The notes beneath the pieces are model-generated. The model was given only the letters and a program-made list of their open reading frames with translations. It had not been told where the DNA came from and did no database searches. From a virus, in the IMG/VR virus record IMGVR_UViG_3300021197_000442, positions 1 through 41,985 of that record: 41,985 bases of DNA; one strand, written 5' to 3'. Positions 1 to 7,131 of the stretch are shown here, piece by piece; positions within the stretch are counted from its first letter, which is position 1; each line of letters begins with the position of its first letter. A program made the translations under genes and the position numbers.

Positions 1-73
1 GGGTCCTACAGTACCTTTTTTGTTCGAGGCCGCTACGGGCGGGGGGCTGTAGCCGCTGCGAGGCGGCGACGTG
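1..73. other. Left window edge, G-rich hairpin candidate, no gene
   Basis: No gene is visible here. The segment has a six-T run at about 16-21 and a G-rich stretch flanked by an imperfect inverted repeat (GCTAC at 33-37 against GTAGC at 50-54, with further pairing outside one mismatch). It follows the end of the minus-strand gene at 74. It could be an RNA hairpin after that gene, or, if the ends are joined, a spacer in front of the terminase. No function can be shown. Confidence 0.3.
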
Positions 74-781
74 TTAAGTAAATAGATTATGCTTTCGCGC
101 TTGGAATCGTAGCGCGTCGGCATAGAAAGCGGGCTGCATTCTTAAGGCTTCGTCGAAGGCAGGCTTTAGCCATGGGTTCTTAGGGATTACTACAGACTCG
201 CGGGTCATATCGTGGACCATCTTAATTTTAGGTCGACGCTTGCCGCCGATAACTTTAAAGATACCCTTACTCTTACCCAGGTCCAGGAAGACGTATTTAC
301 GGCCTGTGGCCGCCGCCTGCTTGATAGCTACTAAGTTACGTTGCTTACGGCTGGTACCCTTGCTACGGCGCTTAGATAGCTGTATCTGGGCCATAGTATT
401 AGCCTTACGCGGTAGCCTGGTCCGTGGTTGGCCGTTCTCGCCCTGGCCTGCAGAGTAAGACGTCGCTATCTGTACGCCCTCCTTACCGGTCTTAGACTTG
501 ATAGCCCCGAACTCCTGGTCTTCCATGTAATCAGCAATAGAGCCCACAATGGCCTCCTGTCTCGATATCTGTAGCGTCTTAGCCTGGTCTACCTGGATAC
601 TTTGGGCTGTAAACCGATTACGGTTAACCATGGATTCGCGTACGTCCGCCTGGGCTATTGCTCGGGCTGCGAACGCTGAGTCGTTTAACGTCTTACGAGT
701 AGCAAACGGTACGGACTTCCTAGCGAAAGTCTTAAGGTCGTCTTCTAGTTTTCTAACATCATTTGTATTTATGGCGAACAT
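74..781 (-). CDS. Neck / tail-completion-like phage structural protein
   Basis: A basic protein of 235 residues. The longer reading from 844 is rejected because the ATG at 781 has a strong Shine-Dalgarno (AGGAGGG, about 8 bases upstream) and opens the conserved-looking start MFAINTNDV. The body resembles a widespread family of phage structural proteins with a long basic middle (KRRSKGTSRKQRN) and a VIPKNPWLKPAF segment near the end, typical of neck or tail-completion proteins. The exact family is inferred from resemblance only. It stands far from the other structural genes in this linearisation, but if the DNA is circular or concatemeric it becomes the first gene before the terminase and could be read from the minus-strand promoter at 1170-1198. 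Confidence 0.65.
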   Translation of the reverse strand: MFAINTNDVRKLEDDLKTFARKSVPFATRKTLNDSAFAARAIAQADVRESMVNRNRFTAQSIQVDQAKTLQISRQEAIVGSIADYMEDQEFGAIKSKTGKEGVQIATSYSAGQGENGQPRTRLPRKANTMAQIQLSKRRSKGTSRKQRNLVAIKQAAATGRKYVFLDLGKSKGIFKVIGGKRRPKIKMVHDMTRESVVIPKNPWLKPAFDEALRMQPAFYADALRFQARKHNLFT

Positions 782-1154
782 AGTATCGGCCCTCCTAGCT
801 ACTAATAATACCACACGGCGCCGGACAAGCCAGACCCCAGACAAACCCCTCGAATACCCAGCGCTACGGGGTGGCTACAGGCCGCTAAACGTAACGGCTA
901 CATCTCTTTTACCTAATTACCCCTTATTTTATTAATTAGTAGAGATTATATATATAGTATAGTACAGCATAGTATGTATACAGATATAACAATCATACAT
1001 ATATAACGTATTATAACGTATTAATATCTATAAACAGTTTCCGAGTACGGGTTATATGGGTAAAACCTACGTACCCCGCGCCGTTACTGGTGTCCCGTAC
1101 AACCCCCCACACTATCGGGGTGGGCTGGATATAGCTAAATGTATTACGTTTGCA
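782..1154. other. Long non-coding AT-rich region (candidate origin or regulatory region)
   Basis: About 370 bases without a convincing gene on either strand. From about 905 to 1040 it is strongly AT-rich and full of alternating TA steps, unlike the rest of this roughly half-GC genome. It holds a 7-bp inverted repeat (CTAATTA 913-919, TAATTAG 933-939), a tandem 10-bp repeat (1003-1022) and a C-run/G-run stem candidate near 1103-1125. It lies between two divergent genes. It could be an origin or DNA-unwinding element, or the long leader of the minus-strand gene; the sequence alone does not decide. Confidence 0.45.
1003..1022. repeat. Tandem 10-bp repeat, two copies
   Basis: ATAACGTATT occurs twice head to tail (1003-1012 and 1013-1022) inside the AT-rich intergenic region. 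Two perfect copies in tandem could be iteron-like binding sites or simple sequence drift. Confidence 0.6.
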
Positions 1155-1202
1155 TAAGTTGTTAGCGGTTATTTACTATGTTATACTGCCGCTAACAACT
1201 TA
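1155..1202. promoter_or_regulatory. 14-bp perfect inverted repeat containing a divergent promoter pair
   Basis: Arms at 1155-1168 and 1189-1202 are perfect 14-bp reverse complements separated by 20 bases. On the plus strand a TTGTTA -35 (1159-1164) lies in the left arm, followed after exactly 17 bases by TATACT (1182-1187). On the minus strand the right arm supplies TTGTTA (1198-1193), followed after 17 bases by the weaker TAAATA (1175-1170). A protein bound to the arms would cover the plus -35 and the plus transcription start. Promoter assignment is inference from spacing and sequence. Confidence 0.7.
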
Positions 1203-1219
1203 CAAGAGGATAGAAGAAC

Positions 1220-2092
1220 ATGAGTTTTATTAAATACACCCGCTTCGACGGGGCCGCTAGCCGCTACCCGCTAGATAAAATTACCGCTACAACACGTAGA
1301 ACAAACAAATATGACGTTAACGACGGCCCCGCTTGCTCCGCTTGTGTACCGTTCCAGTCAATGACCCGGGAGGCGCATATCCGGTTTACTAAGAACGACC
1401 ACTGTTCGCTATGCGCTGATATGGACGCCTTCGACCTATTTAATATGCTTAACCACCTGGAGCTAGAAGTCGGCGACAATGTGGTTTTACCTACCGTGGT
1501 CGGCGGTCGTATAACAGCGACTTACCGGAATGCTTCGCTAGGTCGTGAGTTATCCAGCGAAACGCTAGCAATGTACCGGGAAGCGGTCGTCGTGCTGTAT
1601 GGCGAAAGCTGTAACGTCGATTGTCTACCGTCCCCGCCGAGTTCACCTTCGGAAGCTACGGAGCGCGGTTTTAAACACTACTTACGCCCTCAATGCTGCC
1701 GCGACTGCGGTTCGGTAGGCTTACGTATAACGGACGATAGTAAGTGTTATTTTTGCGAAAGTGAGAAGCGCGCACCGTCACCGCGCCAGCAAGCCATAGC
1801 AAACGGTGATACCTGGTACACGCCTAACGAGCCCTGCACTAAGTGCGGGGAAATAGCCGAACGTAGGGTTAACGACGGTAAGTGTAAAGGCTGTAAGCCT
1901 GCGGTAGATAGTAGGGCGACGCCTGATTCTATAATGATGGAAGAAAGCCCTAATTTAGTTGTAGCAAGAGAAGACGCGCGTAGCTTTGGGTTTAAGGTAT
2001 ATAGGACTGGTGAAGCATGTAATAAAGGCCACACGGGTTTTAGGTATGTATCGACCGGTAATTGTATCGAGTGCATTAAAAAGGGGCGCTAG
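1220..2092 (+). CDS. Tandem zinc-ribbon protein, function unknown
   Basis: A protein of 290 residues built around four predicted zinc sites: C39/C42 with C62/C65; C160/C163 with C176/C179; C206/C209 with C222/C225; and C267/H271 with C282/C285. The last three share a common unit (Gly, then Tyr, then CxxCG, an Arg, then CxxC), so they look like internal duplications. Similar single units occur beside HNH/endonuclease VII domains in other phage proteins, but no catalytic domain is visible here. The ATG has a GAGGA Shine-Dalgarno. The gene stands alone, with its own inverted-repeat promoter upstream and a terminator downstream, facing opposite to its neighbours. Nucleic-acid binding or sequestering of a host protein are both possible. 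Confidence 0.85.
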   Translation: MSFIKYTRFDGAASRYPLDKITATTRRTNKYDVNDGPACSACVPFQSMTREAHIRFTKNDHCSLCADMDAFDLFNMLNHLELEVGDNVVLPTVVGGRITATYRNASLGRELSSETLAMYREAVVVLYGESCNVDCLPSPPSSPSEATERGFKHYLRPQCCRDCGSVGLRITDDSKCYFCESEKRAPSPRQQAIANGDTWYTPNEPCTKCGEIAERRVNDGKCKGCKPAVDSRATPDSIMMEESPNLVVAREDARSFGFKVYRTGEACNKGHTGFRYVSTGNCIECIKKGR

Positions 2093-2107
2093 GCCCCCTT
2101 AGTTTTT
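2081..2107. terminator. Rho-independent terminator, probably bidirectional
   Basis: AAGGGG (2081-2086) pairs with CCCCTT (2095-2100), followed on the plus strand by AG and a six-T run (2103-2108). On the minus strand the same stem is followed by a five-T run. It overlaps the stop of the zinc-ribbon gene and the stop of the convergent minus-strand gene, so it probably ends both transcripts. Confidence 0.75.
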
Positions 2108-2281
2108 TATCAATGCGGCGGCGTCTACGAGCCTGATAAATTCCAGCCCGTTAACGTGGAGCGGGTCGTCGGTATCGCTAAGTAGTGCGTCTTTTACTAA
2201 GTTAGCCAGGCATTCCGCCACCGGTAAACCCGTCGTTATGCTGTTTAAGAGTAACGCTTCCTTAAGTTCGTTATCGTCCAT
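2099..2281 (-). CDS. Small acidic hypothetical protein (60 aa)
   Basis: A 60-residue acidic, probably helical protein (MDDNELKEALL at the start). No family recognised. It is the last gene of the long minus-strand arm; its stop lies in the shared terminator. Its ATG overlaps the stop of the preceding small gene (TAATG), which supports translational coupling. Confidence 0.6.
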   Translation of the reverse strand: MDDNELKEALLLNSITTGLPVAECLANLVKDALLSDTDDPLHVNGLEFIRLVDAAALIKN

Positions 2282-2418
2282 TAGTAGCCGTCCTCTAACT
2301 CTCGTTTAAGCGCTAGTTCTTCCTGGCGCACTTCCCGCTTACGTCGTGTTTCGCTAGTCTGGCGGCGCTCGTTACGCTTACGTATCTGGTCGGCTGTTAC
2401 TTCGTCGACTACTTGCAT
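2281..2418 (-). CDS. Small highly charged hypothetical protein (45 aa)
   Basis: A 45-residue, strongly charged protein dominated by Arg, Glu and Lys (QIRKRNERRQ in the first half), probably one long helix. The ATG at 2418 has an AGGAG Shine-Dalgarno about 7 bases upstream, and the stop overlaps the next start by one base. No function is recognised; nucleic-acid binding is possible from the charge. Confidence 0.6.
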   Translation of the reverse strand: MQVVDEVTADQIRKRNERRQTSETRRKREVRQEELALKRELEDGY

Positions 2419-2555
2419 TGTTTTAACTCCTGGCGAATTTTAGCGATATGTTCTTCCGGTTTTTTAGGGTGCGGGTCTTCGTCCTTAACGTCCCAGCGAT
2501 AGCCGCACGTACAGACGTTTTCGTCACCTTCCCGCCATTGCTTACAAGTAGACAT
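2409..2555 (-). CDS. Small Cys-containing hypothetical protein (48 aa)
   Basis: A 48-residue protein with Cys at 4, 15, 17 and 47 and a CTCGYRWD segment that looks like half of a zinc site. It overlaps the downstream gene by 10 bases and the upstream one by 14. A G-rich run sits just upstream of the ATG. No family is recognised. Confidence 0.5.
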   Translation of the reverse strand: MSTCKQWREGDENVCTCGYRWDVKDEDPHPKKPEEHIAKIRQELKQCK

Positions 2556-2658
2556 ACCACACCCCCCTATAGCGGATACAGCGCTTTACGTACGGCGCGC
2601 TATGTTCTTCGAATGCCCGGCGTAATACGTCGCCCAGGCTGCTAGATTTTAGCCACAT
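2542..2658 (-). CDS. Tiny basic hypothetical protein (38 aa)
   Basis: A 38-residue basic protein with GDVLRRAFEEH near the middle. The ATG lies inside the last codons of the Cys-rich gene upstream and has a good GAGGAG Shine-Dalgarno 9 bases before it. Overlapping both neighbours fits the pattern of this cluster. It is close to the lower size limit for a confident call. Confidence 0.45.
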   Translation of the reverse strand: MWLKSSSLGDVLRRAFEEHSAPYVKRCIRYRGVWYVYL

Positions 2659-3020
2659 TGGTAGCACTCCTCTTTAGCGGGGCAATTATGGAAACACGCT
2701 TCGCAACCTAGTTTTTCACCGAAACACGACGGGCGCCCCGCCTGCTCCATTTCGATAGAGCGCCTAATCGACGCTATCGCTTCGTTCTTATCCTGGATAC
2801 TATCCTTAACGCCCCGCTGGCCTGGTGCTAGGCATTTCTTAACGCCGTGGGCCATGGCAGGGCAAGTTACGTTAAACGCCTTAAGCACGTCGTACACGTC
2901 GACGAATACGCCCGGTTTAATCTCTCGCTGGTATTTATTGGCGGGGGTCGTTTGCTTAACCAGGTCTGGCCGGCAATGCTCACAACTACAATTAGGGTTT
3001 TGCATTTTCTCACAATTCAT
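2649..3020 (-). CDS. Cysteine-rich hypothetical protein (123 aa)
   Basis: A protein of 123 residues with twelve cysteines: an N-terminal cluster (3, 11, 13, 16) and a C-terminal cluster (99, 106, 109, 113, 119, 122), plus 53 and 63. The clusters suggest two metal sites flanking a central helical segment (DVYDVLKAFN to about residue 92) that resembles a common phage domain of unknown function. It lies in the minus-strand early arm. Function unknown. Confidence 0.75.
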   Translation of the reverse strand: MNCEKMQNPNCSCEHCRPDLVKQTTPANKYQREIKPGVFVDVYDVLKAFNVTCPAMAHGVKKCLAPGQRGVKDSIQDKNEAIASIRRSIEMEQAGRPSCFGEKLGCEACFHNCPAKEECYQCG

Positions 3021-3067
3021 AATTTCACCTTACAGGTAACAGAAAGGCGCCCGTAGACGCCTCGTTA

Positions 3068-3658
3068 TTAATTGGTTAAGTCGTAAAACTTGCCGTAGCT
3101 TATAGCCTCGAACGACCCTGGTATTACTACCGGCTTCTTACTACTTTCGGTATCTTTAGGGATTGCTATAACGATATTTTCGCCAGCCATACCCCCAAAG
3201 CTACTAATCATAGCGGTACCGAAACCTTTAGAACCCGGGCCACCTAGGCCGCAATGTTTAACCTTAAAATATTCGTGGATAATCCAGTCCTGGAAGGTTA
3301 AGCACTTCGATAGCTTATCGTTCGCCAGGTCCATAGCCGCGTTAAAGTCCTTACCGGCTTTACTGTTCATTTTACCGCGTACACATATAACCCGCTGGCC
3401 TTCGTAGTAATCACGGGAACAGATTTTTATATGGGCGTTCTTTTGGACCTCATGGTCTCGCGGGAACACCAGTTCGCAAATGCTGTTAGGTTCACCCCAG
3501 TTAGAAGACTCACGCCAGGCGATAGCGCCGGTAGTTTCGAGTAATTCTTCCTGGGCGGCTATACGCATTCCCCCGAATTTTTCCTTATGTATTTTTTGCG
3601 CTTCGGCCGATACTTCTTTATTAACTAAATAATAATTGTAGTGTGCTTCGTTTTCCAT
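3068..3658 (-). CDS. Conserved-looking phage protein of unknown function (196 aa)
   Basis: A soluble mixed alpha/beta protein of 196 residues starting MENEAHYNYYLV and containing a Gly-rich segment (GLGGPGSKGFG at about 137-147). It may belong to a phage family of unknown function (DUF5420-like), but this rests on resemblance of the N-terminus only. It sits in the early minus-strand arm between small genes. Confidence 0.7.
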   Translation of the reverse strand: MENEAHYNYYLVNKEVSAEAQKIHKEKFGGMRIAAQEELLETTGAIAWRESSNWGEPNSICELVFPRDHEVQKNAHIKICSRDYYEGQRVICVRGKMNSKAGKDFNAAMDLANDKLSKCLTFQDWIIHEYFKVKHCGLGGPGSKGFGTAMISSFGGMAGENIVIAIPKDTESSKKPVVIPGSFEAISYGKFYDLTN

Positions 3659-3664
3659 GCGTGG

Positions 3665-3838
3665 TTACTCCTCGTAGCCGATAGTAATTTCGATACTAGC
3701 CGGCGGGTTAGTTGGCAGCGCCGCGCGCTTAATGTAAACCGTAGGGATTGGCGCTTCTGGGGAAGAATCCCCGTAAACGTGCGTTCCTTTGGTCGATTTG
3801 GTTAACGTCATTTTTATAACTTCTTGCTGTTGTGCCAT
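3665..3838 (-). CDS. Small hypothetical protein (57 aa)
   Basis: A 57-residue, probably beta-rich protein (TLTKSTKGTHVYG, then VYIKRAALP). The ATG at 3838 has an AAGGAG Shine-Dalgarno about 8 bases upstream. Similar short proteins occur near recombination and SSB genes in other phages, but no function can be assigned. Confidence 0.65.
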   Translation of the reverse strand: MAQQQEVIKMTLTKSTKGTHVYGDSSPEAPIPTVYIKRAALPTNPPASIEITIGYEE

Positions 3839-3850
3839 TTCTAAGGCTCC

Positions 3851-4132
3851 TTAAGAATGTCTAACGTCGGATAGAGATACCGCAGGCCCGAACTCCGCGT
3901 TTACTCTCTCGGGCTTAATAGAGGCCGCCAGGGTATTCAAAGCGTCGGCGTTCTTACCTAAAGCCTGAGCTATGGCGGCTACGCTATCTTTAAAATTTTC
4001 GTCTTGCTTAAAAGCGTTTTGCCCTACATGGCAGTTTTGAACTACTGCGCCTTGTTCGGTTTTACTTTGGTTAGATTCCAGGTTATCTATGTACGCCTGC
4101 GCCCATTTAGGTAATTTTGTTGTATCTCGCAT
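3851..4132 (-). CDS. Hypothetical early protein (93 aa)
   Basis: A 93-residue protein opening with a LPKWAQAYIDNLE helix, a pattern seen in a small phage family (DUF7239-like, tentative), followed by a Gln/Ala-rich second half. It is the first gene after the promoter at 4165-4193, so it heads its own transcription unit. Function unknown. Confidence 0.65.
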   Translation of the reverse strand: MRDTTKLPKWAQAYIDNLESNQSKTEQGAVVQNCHVGQNAFKQDENFKDSVAAIAQALGKNADALNTLAASIKPERVNAEFGPAVSLSDVRHS

Positions 4133-4164
4133 TTTTGTAACTCCTATTTGTTAAGTTCCAGGCA

Positions 4165-4193
4165 ACTATACGCCCTATTGACGACGCCGTCAA
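4165..4193 (-). promoter_or_regulatory. Promoter with palindromic operator in front of the 4132 gene
   Basis: On the minus strand, TTGACG (4193-4188) is followed after exactly 17 bases by TATAGT (4170-4165). The -35 is half of a palindrome, TTGACG-N4-CGTCAA (4178-4193). The gene start is about 33 bases downstream of the -10. The same palindrome recurs at 7694-7708 and 12545-12559. Confidence 0.75.
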
Positions 4194-4206
4194 CATAGAA
4201 TAGTAA

Positions 4207-4386
4207 TTATTTTTTAAGCGTCGTTAAATGCCAGAAACCACAAAAGCGGCAAGCATACGGCCGGAGCTTTCGCCCCGACTTTCTGGCCTTGCCTAACTTT
4301 TTGGAGAAGTGGCGCCGCTGGGTCGCTATATAGTTAGCATGGTCTACCGCGTCGGCTTTAGTGGCGTACGGTATCTTTTGACACAT
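4207..4386 (-). CDS. Small basic zinc-knuckle-like protein (59 aa)
   Basis: A 59-residue, very basic protein ending in CRFCGFWHLTT. The CxxC followed by Trp-His-Leu is a recurrent signature of small phage proteins and probably binds zinc, with the His as a possible ligand. A GAGAGG Shine-Dalgarno precedes the ATG. It overlaps the upstream gene by 29 bases. Function unknown. Confidence 0.65.
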   Translation of the reverse strand: MCQKIPYATKADAVDHANYIATQRRHFSKKLGKARKSGRKLRPYACRFCGFWHLTTLKK

Positions 4387-4510
4387 TCTTATACCTCTCG
4401 TACTCGCCGAAATAATATTCCGCTGCTTTAAAATCCTCGTCGGCCATGGCGGCGCGGTATAGCTGGTACGACTCGGCCGCCTTCTTCTCGTAATAGTCTT
4501 TAAACAGCAT
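4358..4510 (-). CDS. Small Tyr-rich helical protein (50 aa)
   Basis: A 50-residue helical protein with seven Tyr (FKDYYEKKAAESYQLY at the start). Its ATG overlaps the stop of the PrimPol-helicase gene as TAATG, indicating coupled translation. No family is recognised. Confidence 0.6.
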   Translation of the reverse strand: MLFKDYYEKKAAESYQLYRAAMADEDFKAAEYYFGEYERYKNVSKDTVRH

Positions 4511-7122
4511 TAAGTCACCTTAAACACTTCGGCCGCGTTACCAGTTGGTACCGTTTGCGCGCCCTGGGCTTCCTGGTAGATACGGGCCACTTCTGCAGGC
4601 GCCGTTATGTTAGCGTTAATATGGCCGTTACGAATGAATAAGCGCGATTTCTTACCGTCGTCCATAGGGATAGGATTATTAACACGACCCCCAGTTAACG
4701 CCGGGTGCCAGTCGTAACCTAAAGACTGCAGTAGTTCGCGTCGCTTGTTATGTGGGATTGAACGGGTCGCGTGTATCGTTTGGAGCAACCTTTCGACTGC
4801 TACCGAAGATATCCAGCCGCCGGCAAAGCCTGGGCGTCCTTCTTCTACTGCTTCTAAAATCTCCTGCTCGATACCACCCATAGACGCGGTTAGCGCTTCG
4901 CTGGTGCTGCTAGTTTCTGGGGCTCTATGGCAAGCGCCGGCCGGGTTAAGTTCGTCCGGTATTGCATAGTTAGCCAGGTAGTCGGCCACAATGGCGTAGC
5001 CGTCACCCTTAAGCCAGTTGTATAGCTCCGGGAAATAGTTACCGTCCATACCGTCGCGGGCCAGGTCTGTATCTAACTGCTGGGCCGAATAGAATACGGC
5101 GAAGCGTCGGTCGTTACGTGTCTTACGGATAGCGTCCTTATGGTTACTATTTAGGATAAAATTAGCGTAATTATCGCCCATTACTTGCGCCTGCTGCATT
5201 GCACGTTTAGCCAGGCGGTTATTAGTAATCATAGGCTTTAATACTTCGATAATTTCCTTTTTATGGTCCGGGACGTAAACGTCTTCTACGCCGATAAATA
5301 TTTTATTAAACAGCCATTCGTTAAACTTCTCGGCTATCTCATTCGACGGCGGTAAGTGCGTATAGCGGTCGCCGATAGCGAAAGCCACGCAACGAGTAAA
5401 CAGCGTTTTTCCGTTACCTTCGACGCCCTGGATAAGTGGAGCCCATTGGAATTTAACGCCTTTATGCTGAATACAGGCCGCCATATACGCGAGTAATATT
5501 TCCTGGTCTCTCGGCTCCGGCAATATCTTAGCCAGGTGCATAAGGAACGGCGTAGCGTCGCCAGGTAAGCGCGGAGTCTCTACCGGTAGGTAAGCGTTAA
5601 CCAGGACGCGGCCGTCTTCTTTAAGTAGCGACCCGGGGGCTTCTAGTGGGCGGAATGCCATAGCCTCGGCTTTCGGATAGCGTACGATTTGCGACTCGGT
5701 AAACGCCTCCCAGGCCTTACGGGTGACCTTATCGCCTCCGTCGTCTAACTGGAAGCTATAACCGCCGTATGTGGCGTTAAACTGCTCCGACTTTAGTAGC
5801 GAACCGTTCGGCGTAAATACCCGGTGTAATTCCTGGATATAGACGCACCCCTTAAAATATTCGATTTGCTGGTTAGCGCCTAAGTATTGGTACCCGCTCA
5901 ATATCTCCGGGCCTTCTACGGTATTACCCAGGGGCGCGGCTGCTGTTTCGATTGGCGTAAGTACCTGGCGTAATTCTTCGACACTACGGTCCTTATTATC
6001 TAACCAAAATTTAGCCGTAGGGACCTTACAAAACATTTCGATAAGTTCTACTTCGCCCTGGCATTCCGCCAACTTAGTAGCGCGTACGTTAGTCGCGTAG
6101 TCTCGCTGAGGGTCGCTGGTGGCTCGTAGTCGAACGCCGCCGAATTTCTGGGCGATACTGTCGTCGACTTCTTTAACGGAATATACGACCTCCTGCAGTG
6201 ACACGGCGCGGGTAATTGTACGGATAAGGTAGTCTTCCCGCTCCCACTTATCACGAACCAGGCCGGAACGTCGCATTAGGTTAAGCATTCGTTCGCAATT
6301 GTTACCGGTCCAGAATGCTAAATGCTGGGCGAGTGCCGCGTCGGCGCTACTACCGTCGTACGTACGGTTACCTTCTGGGTCTGGGTAGGCTTTAGCGAGG
6401 ACGTCTTCGTCGCATTCCCATAGGTGGCGGAAAGTCGCCCGGTCACCAAAAACAGCGCCCCCGCCGCCAGTCTTAAGCGCGCGGTCGATAAGCTCGTCGT
6501 CGTCTTCGGTACCGGTCCATTCTGCCGTAGGCTCGGTAGTCCAGTCCTGGTCCTTAGTCGCTGCCTTTGGCGGAAAGTAGCTATTAATTAACCCTGGTAA
6601 GTGCTGCGAGTAATCTAGGCCAGCGGTACCCATGGCGTTAATACCGGTAAGCGCTACGAATCGGCCTTCGGTATAGAGTTCCAGGCCTAACGCTATATTC
6701 TTACAGGAATGGTCCGGCGCTACGCCTTGCCCGAATATGTGGAGTCCTCGGCCAGACTGCGATACTTCTACAGCGGCGCCAGGTAAGCGCGCCAGGATAT
6801 CCATAGCAACGGGCGACCAGGTCGTATTATCCGCGTTTAAACACTTATCTAAATCCACAAAGAAGAACGGGTCGTTAGGTGTAAACAAGAACCCGACGCC
6901 GTAGTCTGGTCCGCATGACTCCGCCAAAGCGATGGCGGTAGCCGCGTCCGTCATACTGGCCGGGTCGTTTTGCCAGTCTGAGCCCTTCGGGTACGCCATA
7001 CACGTAATAGGGCTTATAGGGAATTTTTTATTAGCCTGTTTAACTTCATCCCACACCAACTTAAATAATATAAACTGCTTATACGCTGCTAGAGGCTGCA
7101 GCGCTTCCGGTAGGTTTTGCAT
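4510..7122 (-). CDS. Primase-polymerase / SF3-like helicase replication protein
   Basis: A protein of 870 residues. The N-terminus carries a PrimPol (bifunctional primase/polymerase) domain: the metal-binding VDLDKC (D90, D92), SGRGLHIFG (123-131) and TEGRFVALTG (151-160). The C-terminal half is a DUF5906/SF3-like helicase with Walker A GVEGNGKT (566-573), Walker B GVEDVYV (611-617, E613/D614), a sensor-like NSNHKDA (658-664) and an NDRRFAVF arginine segment. The arrangement resembles the NrS-1 phage polymerase class, which primes and extends DNA without a separate primase. It presumably starts replication and unwinds DNA for the A-family polymerase encoded at 13907. An AGGGG Shine-Dalgarno precedes the ATG, just after the stop of the HTH regulator gene. 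Confidence 0.9.
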   Translation of the reverse strand: MQNLPEALQPLAAYKQFILFKLVWDEVKQANKKFPISPITCMAYPKGSDWQNDPASMTDAATAIALAESCGPDYGVGFLFTPNDPFFFVDLDKCLNADNTTWSPVAMDILARLPGAAVEVSQSGRGLHIFGQGVAPDHSCKNIALGLELYTEGRFVALTGINAMGTAGLDYSQHLPGLINSYFPPKAATKDQDWTTEPTAEWTGTEDDDELIDRALKTGGGGAVFGDRATFRHLWECDEDVLAKAYPDPEGNRTYDGSSADAALAQHLAFWTGNNCERMLNLMRRSGLVRDKWEREDYLIRTITRAVSLQEVVYSVKEVDDSIAQKFGGVRLRATSDPQRDYATNVRATKLAECQGEVELIEMFCKVPTAKFWLDNKDRSVEELRQVLTPIETAAAPLGNTVEGPEILSGYQYLGANQQIEYFKGCVYIQELHRVFTPNGSLLKSEQFNATYGGYSFQLDDGGDKVTRKAWEAFTESQIVRYPKAEAMAFRPLEAPGSLLKEDGRVLVNAYLPVETPRLPGDATPFLMHLAKILPEPRDQEILLAYMAACIQHKGVKFQWAPLIQGVEGNGKTLFTRCVAFAIGDRYTHLPPSNEIAEKFNEWLFNKIFIGVEDVYVPDHKKEIIEVLKPMITNNRLAKRAMQQAQVMGDNYANFILNSNHKDAIRKTRNDRRFAVFYSAQQLDTDLARDGMDGNYFPELYNWLKGDGYAIVADYLANYAIPDELNPAGACHRAPETSSTSEALTASMGGIEQEILEAVEEGRPGFAGGWISSVAVERLLQTIHATRSIPHNKRRELLQSLGYDWHPALTGGRVNNPIPMDDGKKSRLFIRNGHINANITAPAEVARIYQEAQGAQTVPTGNAAEVFKVT

Positions 7123-7131
7123 AGAACGCCC

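Noticed and set aside
60-72. GGCGGCGACG string similar to the lambda cos overhang
   Set aside because: Matches only about ten bases, no flanking IHF- or terminase-type sites seen, so chance is likely.
782-844. N-terminal extension of the neck-like protein to 844
   Set aside because: The ATG at 781 has a strong AGGAGGG and the extension contains that signal and is Arg/Val-rich without protein character.
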